A stretch of DNA of 64,000 nucleotides from Bradyrhizobium sediminis. GTDB lineage: Bacteria; Pseudomonadota; Alphaproteobacteria; Rhizobiales; Xanthobacteraceae. Position numbers and translations under genes: made by a program. The notes under the pieces were generated by a model. It saw only the letters and a program-made list of their open reading frames with translations. It searched no databases and was not told where the DNA came from. The first letter of the stretch is position 1. Each line of letters starts with the position of its first letter. Below, one piece after another: positions 55,796 through 64,000 of this stretch. The stretch lies in contig NZ_CP076134.1 of the NCBI RefSeq assembly GCF_018736085.1, forward strand, positions 1,002,501 to 1,066,500. Reading direction: 5' to 3'.

Positions 55796-57886
55796 TCAGC
55801 GGGTGATCACCCGGCGCTGTTGCGGACGGCCGACCGGGGCCGGCGGCGTCGGTGGTCCGCCGAACAGTCGCTCGAAGAACGATGGCCCCGACGAGCTGCC
55901 GAAGTCGTTGTTGAAGGCGACATTGGACGGCAATGCCGATCCGCTGGGCCGGGCATAGCTCGGATTGGCATGCGCGACGACATTCTCCAGATCCCTGTTC
56001 CTGGAGTTCTTGAGCAGCGCCAGCATTTGCGCGTCGCGGCCATAGAGGTCCTTGCGCAATTGCAGCTTGCCGGCGTCGTCCACGAACGCGGTCTGGTAGG
56101 TGATGTTAACCGGCAGCGGGGTCGGGAATTTCAGGTCGATCTCGCTGCGGCCGTACATGCTGCGGATTTTTTCCGGCGTGTATTTGTCGTTCGGCATCAC
56201 GATGTTGAGGATGGTCGCGGCGTACTGATCCGGATTCTGTACCCGCATGCAGCCATGGCTGAAGGCGCGCTCCTCCTTGGCGAACAGGTGCTTGTCCGGC
56301 GTGTCGTGCTGATAGACCAGGAACTTGTTCGGGAAGTTGAAGCGGATGCGGCCGAGCGCATTGGCTTCGCCGGGCGGCTGCGAAATGTGGATGCTGCCGT
56401 CACGGGCGCGCTCGAGCCGCAGGCCCATGCGTTGCAGCACGGTCGGATCCTGCTGCAGCGCCGGCAAATATTCGTTGTAGATGATCGACGGCGGCACATT
56501 CCAGGTCGGGTTGACCGTGATGAACTTCATCGTCTCGGTCAGCATCGGTGTGGCGTGCGATCCCGGCTTGCCGGTCACCACGCGGGTGGTCCAGACCGGC
56601 GCGCCGCCCTGCATCACCTTGAGCGTGAAGTCGGGGATGTTGAGAATGACATAGGCGTTGTTCAGCGAAGCGACGCCGAGCTGGCGCGGCAGCCAGCGCC
56701 AGCGCTCCATGTTGACGATCACGGTATCGATCTGGCGGTCGCGCTTCGGGCTGTTGATCGCCTTGACGGTCTTGTCGTCGAGTACGCCGGTGGCCTTGAG
56801 GTCGGCGCTTGCCTGGAACTTGCGCACGGCTTCGGCGACCTTGGCGTCGTAATGGATGTCGTCGGGGTTTTCGGTGATGCCGAGCTTGGCGCGCAGTTGC
56901 GGCACCCGCGGATCTTCCGGCGCGACCGCCGGCTGCTTCTTGGTGGCCGCCTTGAACGCCAGCGGCGCGCCCTCCGCGATCTGCACCACCGGTCCGTCGC
57001 CCTGACCGCGCAATTCGGCGAGCTTGGCCTTTAATTCCTTGTAGAGCTTGTGCGGCGGGTTATAGCCCGCGAGCGCGACCGATGCATCCTTGGCGGCCGT
57101 GACATTCGCCAGCACTTCGGCGGGGTCGGTCGGATGCTCGGGATAGAGGATGTCGCCCGAGACCTGCGACCAGTGCATCCGGCCGCTCTGCGCCTGGCGC
57201 GCGTAGTCCAGCATGCTGGCGGTCAGCTTCAGCTCGGCTTCGGCAAGCGCGTCCGGCGTGGTCGCGGCGGCGAAATCCGGCACCGAATAATCGGCGGCGT
57301 TCAGGCCCTCGGCGGCGGCATCCTTGAGCCGCGCAATGACGCCCTTGCCACCGGCGGTCAGGGCACCGGCTTGCGTCCAGACCGGTGCGTATTCGCGCGC
57401 GGTGTAGAACTTCTCGACAGCGGCACGTTCAGCCTTGCGGTCGAAATAGCGCAGCGACTTCGCGCCCAGCATGTCGCGCAATTTGTCGGCGACCGGCTGG
57501 TCCGCGGGCAGGACGTTGCTTGCGGCCTTGACCGGTTCGGTGGCCGGCGCTGCGGCGGCCGCAGCCGGCGGCGTCGCGGCGGGAGCGGTCGCGGTATCCG
57601 ACGGTTTCGGTTCGGCGGCCTTCTCAGTCGTCCTGTCAGCCGTCTTGGGCTCGGTGGCCTTGGCCGCATCGGGCACCGAGGCGGTGGAGTCCAGCTTGAA
57701 ATCGGCGGCGGTCGGGGGCGGCACGTTGGCGGGTTCGGGGCGCGGGATCGCCGCATCGATCGCGAGTTCCGCGGCGCTGCTGCGGGGACCGCTCTGAGCC
57801 AGTGCCGAGGATACCGTGAGGAAGGTCGCCGCGACAGCCATCAGCACGCGGTCGTAGCCAGCACGGTTCTTCGAACAGTCACGCAT
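55796..57886 (-). CDS. L,D-transpeptidase (YcbB/LdtD-type)
   Basis: The 696-residue exported protein has a signal peptide (VLMAVAATFLTVSSALAQ), an Ala/Pro-rich linker, an N-terminal scaffold region (WTQAGALTAGGKGVIARLKD), a peptidoglycan-binding domain at about 325-380 (VAEAVRKFQASADLKATGVL), and the YkuD catalytic domain with FSHGCMRV (catalytic C556 in this numbering). It makes 3-3 cross-links in peptidoglycan. ATG 57886 follows AAGGGGTG. The C terminus past residue 650 is Pro/Arg-rich. It may form a cell-wall unit with the DUF882 gene 258 bp downstream. Confidence 0.92.
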   Translation of the reverse strand: MRDCSKNRAGYDRVLMAVAATFLTVSSALAQSGPRSSAAELAIDAAIPRPEPANVPPPTAADFKLDSTASVPDAAKATEPKTADRTTEKAAEPKPSDTATAPAATPPAAAAAAPATEPVKAASNVLPADQPVADKLRDMLGAKSLRYFDRKAERAAVEKFYTAREYAPVWTQAGALTAGGKGVIARLKDAAAEGLNAADYSVPDFAAATTPDALAEAELKLTASMLDYARQAQSGRMHWSQVSGDILYPEHPTDPAEVLANVTAAKDASVALAGYNPPHKLYKELKAKLAELRGQGDGPVVQIAEGAPLAFKAATKKQPAVAPEDPRVPQLRAKLGITENPDDIHYDAKVAEAVRKFQASADLKATGVLDDKTVKAINSPKRDRQIDTVIVNMERWRWLPRQLGVASLNNAYVILNIPDFTLKVMQGGAPVWTTRVVTGKPGSHATPMLTETMKFITVNPTWNVPPSIIYNEYLPALQQDPTVLQRMGLRLERARDGSIHISQPPGEANALGRIRFNFPNKFLVYQHDTPDKHLFAKEERAFSHGCMRVQNPDQYAATILNIVMPNDKYTPEKIRSMYGRSEIDLKFPTPLPVNITYQTAFVDDAGKLQLRKDLYGRDAQMLALLKNSRNRDLENVVAHANPSYARPSGSALPSNVAFNNDFGSSSGPSFFERLFGGPPTPPAPVGRPQQRRVITR

Positions 57887-58294
57887 CGTCACACCCCTTG
57901 GGCGAAACTGCCCCGGCATGGAGCAGCTCTGATATCGTCCGTACAGCTTTCGCTAAAGCGCCGGCCTTGTTGGTTCGGAAGCAACATTCAGTGACGTGAT
58001 TGATTCGCTCCTGAACGTGTTCCAGGTCTCTCCAGTTGCTACGCCTGCACGCTACGATTCATACGCAGACGATACATGCGCCCCGTTGATGCAGCCAGCG
58101 CCACCCGGGGCAAGTCACGACAAACTGACTTCAAAGAGCCCCCTTTGCAACGGATCGCGCCCTTTTGCCACGGTCTTTTCCCTTTGTCTGTCACCGTCAG
58201 GCAACGGTTCAAAGGTTCTGGAATAGCCGATGTTCCTGAATGTTCTTGGGCTGTTTCGCTTGCGGACACCTGATCGCCACAATCGGACCTGCGT
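57887..58294. other. 408-bp gap upstream of the L,D-transpeptidase
   Basis: No gene is supported; short frames on both strands look accidental. The region must contain the promoter of the transpeptidase gene, but I see no convincing -35/-10 pair. No palindrome longer than a few bases stands out. Confidence 0.4.
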
Positions 58295-59806
58295 CTAGTT
58301 TGCCTCGTCCGCGCCGCCGGCGGCCGGATCGTTGGCGGCGGCCTCATCGAGCTTGCGGTAGAGCGTCGAGCGGCCGATTTTCAGGCGCCGCGCCACCTCG
58401 GACATCTGGCCGCGGTAATGCGAGATCGCGAACCGGATGATCTCGCTCTCCATTTCCTCCAGCGGCCGCATCTCGCCGGCGCTCGTCAGCATCGCCAGCG
58501 TGCCTGTGGACGGCAGCGGAGCGATAGGTATTTCATTACCGGATACCATGGCGGGCACCGTCGAATGGAACGCCGGACCGACGATCAGGGGTTCGGCATG
58601 CTGGAGCGCGTCCGGCGTTGAAGGCGACTGCGCCGCACTTTGCGGAAAATCGGCCAGGCCGAGCTGGTCGTGGTCGCTCATGACTACGGCGCGATAGACC
58701 GCGTTCTCGAGCTGGCGGATATTGCCGGGCCATTCGAGCTGCGAAAGGTGCGCCATCGCCTCGCCGCTGATGCCGGTGATCGGGCGATTTTCCTCGGCGC
58801 AGAACCGCGCCAGGAAATGCCGCAGCAGATGCGGAATGTCTTCGCGCCGTGCGCGCAGCGGCGGGATCGTCAGCGGCAGCACATGCAGGCGATAGAACAG
58901 GTCTTCGCGAAACTTGCCTTGCTTGACCTGGTCGAGCAGCCTGCGGTTGGTGGCGGAGATGATGCGGACGTCGACCTTGACCGGCTTGCGCCCGCCGACC
59001 GCCTCGACCGCGCCCTCCTGCAGCGCGCGCAGCAGTTTCACCTGGGCGGCCAGCGGCAATTCGCCGACCTCGTCGAGGAACAGCGTGCCGCCGGAGGCTT
59101 CGACGAACTTGCCGGTGTGGCGCTCGGTGGCCCCGGTAAAGGCGCCCTTCTCGTGGCCGAACAGGATCGACTCCACGAGATTGTCGGGGATCGCGCCGCA
59201 ATTGACGGCCACGAACGGCTTCGATTTCCGTTCGCCGCTGCCATGGATGGCGCGGGCGAACAGCTCCTTGCCGACGCCGGATTCGCCCTCGATCAGCACC
59301 GGAATGGTCGAGGCGGCGGCCTTTTGCGCGGTGCGCAGCACGGCGGTCATGGCTTCGCTGCGGGTGACGATGTCGGCGAAGGTCAGCCGGCCTTCCTTGC
59401 TGTGGCGGATGCGCTGCAACTCGCCTTTCAGCGCGCTGGCGTTGAGTGCGTTGCGCAAGCTTACCTGCAGCCGCTCGATCCCGACCGGCTTGACCACGAA
59501 GTCCTGGGCGCCGGCGCGCATCGCCGACACCACATTGTCGATGCCGCCATGGGCGGTCTGCACGACGACGGGGATGTTGAGGCCGGCTTCACGGATTTTG
59601 GCCAGCACGCCCATGCCGTCGAGGCCGGGCATGACCAAGTCGAGCACTACGGCGTCGATGGCTTGCGCGTCCGGCGCGGTCAGTGCGGCGACCGCGGCAT
59701 CCCCGCTTTCGACCACGACCGTCTCATAACCGCATTTCTGCACCATGTTTTCGACCAGGCGGCGTGCCACCGCATCGTCATCGGCAATCAAAATGGTCGC
59801 AGCCAT
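58295..59806 (-). CDS. NtrC-type sigma-54 response regulator
   Basis: The 503-residue protein has a receiver domain with the phosphoacceptor D56 ([13 protein letters not shown]), a AAA+ domain with Walker A GESGVGK (174-180), the sigma-54-contacting GAFTGA loop (221-226) and [14 protein letters not shown], and a C-terminal Fis helix-turn-helix ([19 protein letters not shown]). All residues for phosphorylation-controlled sigma-54 activation are present. No sensor kinase gene lies within 4 kb on either side, so its partner is unlinked. ATG 59806 follows GGGGAAAG. Confidence 0.93.
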   Translation of the reverse strand: MAATILIADDDAVARRLVENMVQKCGYETVVVESGDAAVAALTAPDAQAIDAVVLDLVMPGLDGMGVLAKIREAGLNIPVVVQTAHGGIDNVVSAMRAGAQDFVVKPVGIERLQVSLRNALNASALKGELQRIRHSKEGRLTFADIVTRSEAMTAVLRTAQKAAASTIPVLIEGESGVGKELFARAIHGSGERKSKPFVAVNCGAIPDNLVESILFGHEKGAFTGATERHTGKFVEASGGTLFLDEVGELPLAAQVKLLRALQEGAVEAVGGRKPVKVDVRIISATNRRLLDQVKQGKFREDLFYRLHVLPLTIPPLRARREDIPHLLRHFLARFCAEENRPITGISGEAMAHLSQLEWPGNIRQLENAVYRAVVMSDHDQLGLADFPQSAAQSPSTPDALQHAEPLIVGPAFHSTVPAMVSGNEIPIAPLPSTGTLAMLTSAGEMRPLEEMESEIIRFAISHYRGQMSEVARRLKIGRSTLYRKLDEAAANDPAAGGADEAN

Positions 59807-59945
59807 GGCTTTCCCCGCAGGTTACAACTATCTGTCTCGAATCGGGGCACTCTCGCCGATGCCGATTAACGCCCGCTTAAACCTTGCCATCCCGCATCCA
59901 TTCCAAAGTCGCCATTTCTCCGGTTGAACACAGGTTTCCAACAAG

Positions 59946-61811
59946 ATGACCCCGCGCTCCTCGTCCACCCTTCGCAAATCGACCGCCACGAAATCCGCGG
60001 CCAAATCCAAAGCCGTGCCGAAGGCCGCAGCAAAGCCAGGCAAACTGCCGGAATGGAATCTGGCCGATCTCTATTCCGGGATCGACGCTCCGGAAGTCGT
60101 CCGTGACCTGCAGAAGATGGATGCCGAATGCGTCGCGTTTGAGACCGACTACAAGGGCAAGCTCGCGGAAAAGGTGGCCAAGGACGACGGCGGCAAATGG
60201 CTTGCCGAGGCGGTCAGGTGCTACGAGGCGATCGATGATCTTGCCGGCCGCCTTGGATCCTATGCCGGCCTGATTCATGCCGGCGACAGCGTCGATCCCG
60301 CGATCACGAAATTCTATGGCGACGTTTCGGAGCGGCTTACCAATGCGTCGGTGCACCTGTTGTTCTTCGCGCTCGAACTCAACCGCGTCGACGATGCGGT
60401 GATCGAACGTGCGATGGCGACGCCCGAGCTCGGGCACTACCGCCCGTGGATCGAGGATCTGCGCAAGGAAAAGCCGTATCAGCTCGAAGATCGCATCGAG
60501 CAGCTGTTCCACGAAAAATCCCAGAGCGGCTATGCCGCCTGGAATCGGCTGTTCGATCAGACCATCTCGGGACTGCGCTTCAAGGTCGGGGGCAAGGAAC
60601 TGGCGATCGAGCCGACGCTGAGCCTGCTGCAGGACCGCGCCCCGGCCAAGCGCAAGGCGGCGGGGCAGGCGCTGGCGAAGACCTTCAAGGCCGATGAGCG
60701 GACCTTTGCGCTGATCACCAATACGCTCGCCAAGGACAAGGAAATTTCCGACCGCTGGCGCGGCTTTGCGGATATCGCGGATTCCCGGCATCTCGCCAAT
60801 CGCGTCGAGCGCGAGGTCGTTGATGCGTTGGCAGGCTCGGTGCGATCGGCCTATCCAAAACTGTCGCATCGCTACTATCGGCTCAAGGCCGGCTGGTTCA
60901 AAAGGAAGAAGCTCGCGCATTGGGACCGCAACGCGCCGCTGCCGTTTGCCGCCACCGGCACGATCGCCTGGCCCAAGGCGAGGAACATGGTGCTATCGGC
61001 CTATCGCGGCTTTTCGCCGGAAATGGCCACGATCGCCGAGCGCTTTTTCACCGACCGCTGGATCGATGCGCCGGTGCGGCCGGGCAAGGCGCCGGGCGCG
61101 TTCTCGCATCCGACCACGCCCTCGGCGCACCCCTACGTGCTGATGAATTATCAGGGCAAGCCGCGCGACGTGATGACGCTCGCCCATGAACTCGGTCATG
61201 GCGTGCATCAGGTGCTGGCGGCGAAAAATGGGGCGCTGATGGCGCCGACGCCGCTGACACTGGCGGAAACCGCCAGCGTGTTCGGCGAGATGCTGACCTT
61301 CAAGCGGCTGTTGGCGGAGACCAAGAGCGCCAGGCAGCGCCAGGCGCTGCTCGCCGGCAAGGTCGAGGACATGATCAACACCGTGGTGCGGCAGATCGCG
61401 TTCTATTCGTTCGAGCGCGCCATTCATACCGAACGGAAGAACGGTGAATTGACCGCCGAGCGGATCGGCGAGATCTGGCTCAGCGTGCAGGGCGAGAGCC
61501 TTGGGCCGGCGATCGACATTCGGCCGGGCTACGAGAATTTCTGGATGTACATCCCGCACTTCATCCATTCGCCGTTCTACGTTTACGCCTATGCGTTCGG
61601 CGATTGCATGGTGAACTCGCTCTATGCGGTCTACGAGAATGCGCAAGGCGGCTTTGCCGAGCGCTATCTGGCGATGCTGGCGGCCGGCGGTACCAGGCAT
61701 TATTCCGAGCTGCTGAAACCGTTTGGGCTCGACGCCAAGGATCCCAAATTCTGGGACGGCGGGCTGTCGGTGATCTCGGGCATGATCGATGAGCTGGAAA
61801 CGATGGGCTGA
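59946..61811 (+). CDS. M3-family oligoendopeptidase (PepF-type)
   Basis: The 621-residue cytoplasmic zinc peptidase has the catalytic HELGHGVHQ near residue 413 and the downstream ETASVFGEML segment that supplies the third ligand. The N terminus carries a short Ala/Lys/Ser-rich tail before PEWNLADLYSGIDAPEV. It trims oligopeptides. ATG 59946 is used; the ribosome site is weak. It starts 139 bp from the divergent NtrC-type gene. The next gene starts 13 bp after its stop, suggesting co-transcription. Confidence 0.92.
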   Translation: MTPRSSSTLRKSTATKSAAKSKAVPKAAAKPGKLPEWNLADLYSGIDAPEVVRDLQKMDAECVAFETDYKGKLAEKVAKDDGGKWLAEAVRCYEAIDDLAGRLGSYAGLIHAGDSVDPAITKFYGDVSERLTNASVHLLFFALELNRVDDAVIERAMATPELGHYRPWIEDLRKEKPYQLEDRIEQLFHEKSQSGYAAWNRLFDQTISGLRFKVGGKELAIEPTLSLLQDRAPAKRKAAGQALAKTFKADERTFALITNTLAKDKEISDRWRGFADIADSRHLANRVEREVVDALAGSVRSAYPKLSHRYYRLKAGWFKRKKLAHWDRNAPLPFAATGTIAWPKARNMVLSAYRGFSPEMATIAERFFTDRWIDAPVRPGKAPGAFSHPTTPSAHPYVLMNYQGKPRDVMTLAHELGHGVHQVLAAKNGALMAPTPLTLAETASVFGEMLTFKRLLAETKSARQRQALLAGKVEDMINTVVRQIAFYSFERAIHTERKNGELTAERIGEIWLSVQGESLGPAIDIRPGYENFWMYIPHFIHSPFYVYAYAFGDCMVNSLYAVYENAQGGFAERYLAMLAAGGTRHYSELLKPFGLDAKDPKFWDGGLSVISGMIDELETMG

Positions 61812-61824
61812 CGAGATAGCGCTC

Positions 61825-62412
61825 ATGATCGACACGCCGACGCGGCGCGCCGTACTCGAAGCGGGGGTCTTCGCGGCCGGTTCATGGCTCACGATCGATA
61901 GCAGCCTCGCTCAGGCTCCGCTTTCGCTCACGCCCGCCTGCCACGACGGCGACCAGGCAACATTGCGACAGACCGAAGGGCCGTTCTTCAAGCCATCCTC
62001 GCCCGAGCGGATCGAACTGCTCGAAACGGGCATGGAGGGGCAGCCGATCGAACTGGTTGGCTTCGTACTGTCCCGCGCCTGCAAACCCCACGCCGGGGCC
62101 TTGCTGGATTTCTGGCAGGCCGACGATAAAGGCCGGTATGACAATTCCGGTTTCCGCCTGCGCGGCCATCAATTCACCGACGCGGAAGGGCGCTATCGAT
62201 TGCGCAGCGTCGTGCCCGGCGCCTATGCCGGCCGTACGCGTCATATCCATGTCAAGGTGCAGCCGCGCGGCGGCCGCATGCTGACCACCCAGCTCTATTT
62301 CCCCGGTGAGTTACAGAACCGTTCCGATGGCCTCTTTCGCCGCGAGTTGCTGGTACGCACGGCCAAGAACGCGGGATGGCTCGCCGGCCGGTTCGACTTC
62401 GTGCTCGATTAG
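61825..62412 (+). CDS. intradiol ring-cleavage dioxygenase-like protein with Tat signal
   Basis: The 195-residue protein has a leader MIDTPTRRAVLEAGVFAAGS ending in SSLAQA, with the TRRAVLE twin-arginine motif. The mature part matches the protocatechuate 3,4-dioxygenase fold: QTEGPFF, LLDFWQADDKGRYDN with one iron-ligand tyrosine, then VVPGAYAGRTRHIHVKVQ with the second tyrosine and the two histidine ligands. Catechol-type rings are the expected substrates, but here the enzyme would act in the periplasm and has no pathway neighbours. ATG 61825 is chosen. Confidence 0.85.
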   Translation: MIDTPTRRAVLEAGVFAAGSWLTIDSSLAQAPLSLTPACHDGDQATLRQTEGPFFKPSSPERIELLETGMEGQPIELVGFVLSRACKPHAGALLDFWQADDKGRYDNSGFRLRGHQFTDAEGRYRLRSVVPGAYAGRTRHIHVKVQPRGGRMLTTQLYFPGELQNRSDGLFRRELLVRTAKNAGWLAGRFDFVLD

Positions 62413-62688
62413 GCGCTTCGGGTCAGCGTTTCCGGCGCCGATGAGCCGATCAATTGCCTGGGTTCGCCGTCCGCCCGAGCGTGTCGGGACCGGCCGCCGG
62501 TACCGCGCACGGTTTTCGGGCGATGGCGCTGAAGCGTCCGAAACTGTTTCCGTTCTTCGCAGTGCACCGCCTCAATACCCCTTCGGGCGTCGGATATATC
62601 GACGGCATCATCGGCAATCCCGCGGGTTCTCCGACCGCGACGCTGCCAGGTATTTTCGCGAGAGGCTTGGGCGAACGTAAAACGTTTG
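62413..62688. other. gap between the dioxygenase and the AbrB-Doc promoter
   Basis: I can support no gene here. A plus-strand frame (about 62523-62726) and minus-strand frames exist but match nothing I know, and the plus frame runs through the toxin-antitoxin operator. It may hold decayed sequence. Confidence 0.35.
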
Positions 62689-62727
62689 TTGAACAGGCCA
62701 GCAAAGCATGTTATACAATTGTATAAC
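62689..62727 (+). promoter_or_regulatory. AbrB-Doc promoter with overlapping operator
   Basis: TTGAAC (62689-62694), 17 bp, then TATACA (62712-62717). The -10 box lies inside an 18-bp perfect palindrome, GTTATACAATTGTATAAC (62710-62727). A bound antitoxin would cover the -10 box, the usual autoregulation of toxin-antitoxin operons. Confidence 0.8.
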
Positions 62728-62770
62728 GAACTCGGCGGTAGCTGTGCCAACTTCAAAGAACAGGTTTCCA

Positions 62771-62995
62771 ATGAAGATCGAAATCAAGAAGATCGGCAAT
62801 TCCGACGGCCTTCTCTTGCCCCGCGAGTTGATGCAACGGCTTGACCTCAAGCGAGGCCAGGAACTGCACATCACCGAGCTCGCTGGAGGGGGATTTCAGG
62901 CGATGCCCTACGATCCCGACTTCGAGAAGACCATGGAAATCGCCGACCAGATTATGGACAAGTACAAGGACACGCTCGCGGCGCTTGCAAAATGA
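62771..62995 (+). CDS. AbrB/MazE-fold antitoxin
   Basis: The 74-residue protein has a swapped-hairpin AbrB DNA-binding domain in the first 50 residues (MKIEIKKIGNSDGLLLPREL, then LDLKRGQELHITEL) and an acidic C-terminal tail (DPDFEKTMEIADQIMDKYKD) that should neutralise the toxin. It starts at ATG 62771; the longer frame would include the operator. The toxin gene follows after 13 bp. Confidence 0.9.
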   Translation: MKIEIKKIGNSDGLLLPRELMQRLDLKRGQELHITELAGGGFQAMPYDPDFEKTMEIADQIMDKYKDTLAALAK

Positions 62996-63008
62996 CCGGG
63001 AGCGCCAG

Positions 63009-63413
63009 GTGAGCGAGCCGAAAGAGCCGCTTTGGGTCAGCTACGAGCAGGCCATCGCGATCCATAGCCGGCAGTTGCGTCGCTTCGGTGGAGCCCCCGG
63101 CCTGCGCGACGAAGGCATGCTTCGATCGGCCCTTGAACGTCCGATCAACAAATGGCGTTACGAACAATCGGACATGGCCGAACTTGCCGCTGCCTATGCA
63201 TTTGGGCTGGCGAAAAACCACGCCTTTGTCGACGGCAACAAACGCATCGCTTTCATGGCCATGATGGTTTTCTTGCTCAAGAACGGCGTCCCCTTTGACC
63301 CTCAACCGGCGCACGCCACAGCCATCATCCTCTCCCTCGCCGCCGGCGAGGTCAGCGAGGAAAGCCTGACCCGCTGGATCAGGGACAATTGGCCGGCGGA
63401 GCCTGCCAAATAG
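63009..63413 (+). CDS. doc: death-on-curing (Doc) family Fic toxin
   Basis: The 134-residue protein has the Fic motif HAFVDGNKR at residues 71-79, the Doc variant used to phosphorylate elongation factor Tu, and the Doc N terminus (VSYEQAIAIHSRQLRRFGGA, then PGLRDEGMLRSALERP). It starts at GTG 63009 with GGGAG upstream; the ATG just before gives a six-codon dead end. The weaker GTG start should keep toxin below antitoxin. The antitoxin here is AbrB-like, not the Phd type of phage P1. Confidence 0.92.
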   Translation: MSEPKEPLWVSYEQAIAIHSRQLRRFGGAPGLRDEGMLRSALERPINKWRYEQSDMAELAAAYAFGLAKNHAFVDGNKRIAFMAMMVFLLKNGVPFDPQPAHATAIILSLAAGEVSEESLTRWIRDNWPAEPAK

Positions 63414-63509
63414 GGCCGCCGGACGTGCACAAGCCGCCCGCCGCCGTTGCCCTCCCGGGTGGTTTGCGGTAATTGCCACGCCAGAGCCGAAACCTGACTG
63501 GGGATACCG

Positions 63510-63662
63510 ATGGCAGAGCATAACGAAGTGGCCTACACGACCGCCGACGGCAACGATTATCCGGCCCATGAGCAGACCTATGAAGGTTTCATCATGCTGG
63601 TGAAGTACGGCACCGCTGCCGTCATTCTCATCGTGGCCATGATGGCGATTTTCCTGACCTGA
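63510..63662 (+). CDS. aa3-type cytochrome c oxidase subunit IV
   Basis: The 50-residue protein has a soluble N terminus (MAEHNEVAYTTADGNDYPAH) with the family motif EQTYEGFIMLVKYGT, and one membrane span (AAVILIVAMMAIFL). This is the small bacterial COX IV (COX4_pro_2) that associates with the aa3 oxidase in alphaproteobacteria. It is below common gene-calling cut-offs but matches the family along its whole length. It lies between doc and pntA on the same strand; as I recall, this gene commonly precedes pntA in related genomes. Confidence 0.9.
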   Translation: MAEHNEVAYTTADGNDYPAHEQTYEGFIMLVKYGTAAVILIVAMMAIFLT

Positions 63663-63794
63663 TCGCTGCCCGATCGCCGCCACCCGGCGATCGGAAAGAC
63701 TGCCCGCCTTCCGGTCTCAAAACCGGGTATCCATCCTTGCGCAATAAGCGCTAGTTTGCTTGCGCAGCGTGCTGCTCGCGCCGCCGGAGGCCCC

Positions 63795-64000
63795 ATGAAG
63801 ATTGCCGTCGCCAAGGAAATCGATGCAGCCGAGCCGCGGGTCGCCGCTTCGCCGGACACGGTGAAAAAATATAGGGCGCTGGGCGTCGATGTCGCGGTCG
63901 AGCCGGGGGCGGGCATCAAGTCCGGCCTGCCGGATTCCGAATTCACCGCGGCCGGCGCCGCCGTCAGCGCCGACGCGCTTGTCGACGCCGACATCATCAT
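63795..64000 (+). CDS. pntA: NAD(P) transhydrogenase alpha subunit (N-terminal part, cut by window end)
   Basis: ATG 63795 follows CGGAGG. The 68 residues visible are the start of the PntA dI domain: MKIAVAKEIDAAEPRVAASP with the conserved E-x-R-V-A, KYRALGVDVAVEPGAG and FTAAGAAV. PntA with PntB couples hydride transfer between NADH and NADP to proton movement. Alanine dehydrogenase shares this fold, but the EIDAAEPRVAASPDTVKKY start is closer to PntA. It continues beyond 64000. Confidence 0.88.
   Translation, partial: MKIAVAKEIDAAEPRVAASPDTVKKYRALGVDVAVEPGAGIKSGLPDSEFTAAGAAVSADALVDADII

Noticed and set aside
62523..62726. Plus-strand frame ending in the AbrB-Doc operator
   Set aside because: It runs into the palindrome and -10 box, has no ribosome site and matches nothing I know.

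Overview
The window is high-GC chromosomal DNA from an alphaproteobacterium, most probably Bradyrhizobium or a close relative in the Nitrobacteraceae. I infer this from four things: a tolQRAB ... pal-cpoB-tilS-ftsH locus, a GapR/DUF2312 gene, the 50-residue aa3-type cytochrome oxidase subunit IV gene, and many short intergenic palindromic repeats of the kind that litter Bradyrhizobium genomes. No rRNA, CRISPR array, prophage or plasmid origin is visible. About 63 protein genes (one cut by the right edge), one tRNA, one intact insertion sequence and at least a dozen dispersed repeats are supported.

Region 1 (1-17.9 kb) is a catabolic and accessory mosaic. It holds a doubly truncated SDR remnant; a GntR-led minus-strand set (GntR, phytanoyl-CoA-type dioxygenase, SAF/homoserine-dehydrogenase-like oxidoreductase) with a perfect palindromic operator; a methyltransferase and a GNAT enzyme; an XRE-cupin regulator coupled to a 104-residue GHNGGPPL protein; an alpha/beta hydrolase; and ogt. 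Two paralogous metallo-beta-lactamase hydrolases bracket a GST and an FAH-family enzyme. Two SDRs, a quinone oxidoreductase, a GMC oxidoreductase and a coniferyl-aldehyde-type dehydrogenase follow.

Region 2 (18-34 kb) starts with the initiator tRNA-Met and a strong terminator. Next come an aminotransferase-hyuB-hyuA operon, an enolase-superfamily dehydratase, htpG, a HigB/HigA-type toxin-antitoxin pair, a DUF3095 protein, a small exported ClpP-like protein, an SDR and two YCII proteins. A TetR regulator follows; it shares a matching operator with a downstream DUF2852 membrane protein. The region ends with a CysE-type acetyltransferase.

Region 3 (34.5-47 kb) is the envelope locus: tolQ, tolR, tolA and tolB, then pal, cpoB, tilS and ftsH. 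A GGDEF-EAL protein and a FeeM-type N-acyl amino acid synthase homologue sit between tolB and pal, where I expect nothing.

Region 4 (47-64 kb) carries a GT87 transferase, a second TetR, pyruvate kinase overlapping DUF1036, DUF1244, a recent IS4-family insertion inside a dispersed repeat, gapR, and two cell-wall enzymes (DUF882/M15 and an L,D-transpeptidase). It continues with an NtrC-type response regulator without a visible kinase, an M3 oligopeptidase, a Tat-signal intradiol dioxygenase, an AbrB-Doc toxin-antitoxin module with an operator on its promoter, the small cox subunit IV gene, and the start of pntA.

Start codons were re-chosen by ribosome binding site, domain start and signal-peptide fit, and several are GTG. 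Family assignments rest on motifs and recall, not on database searches.
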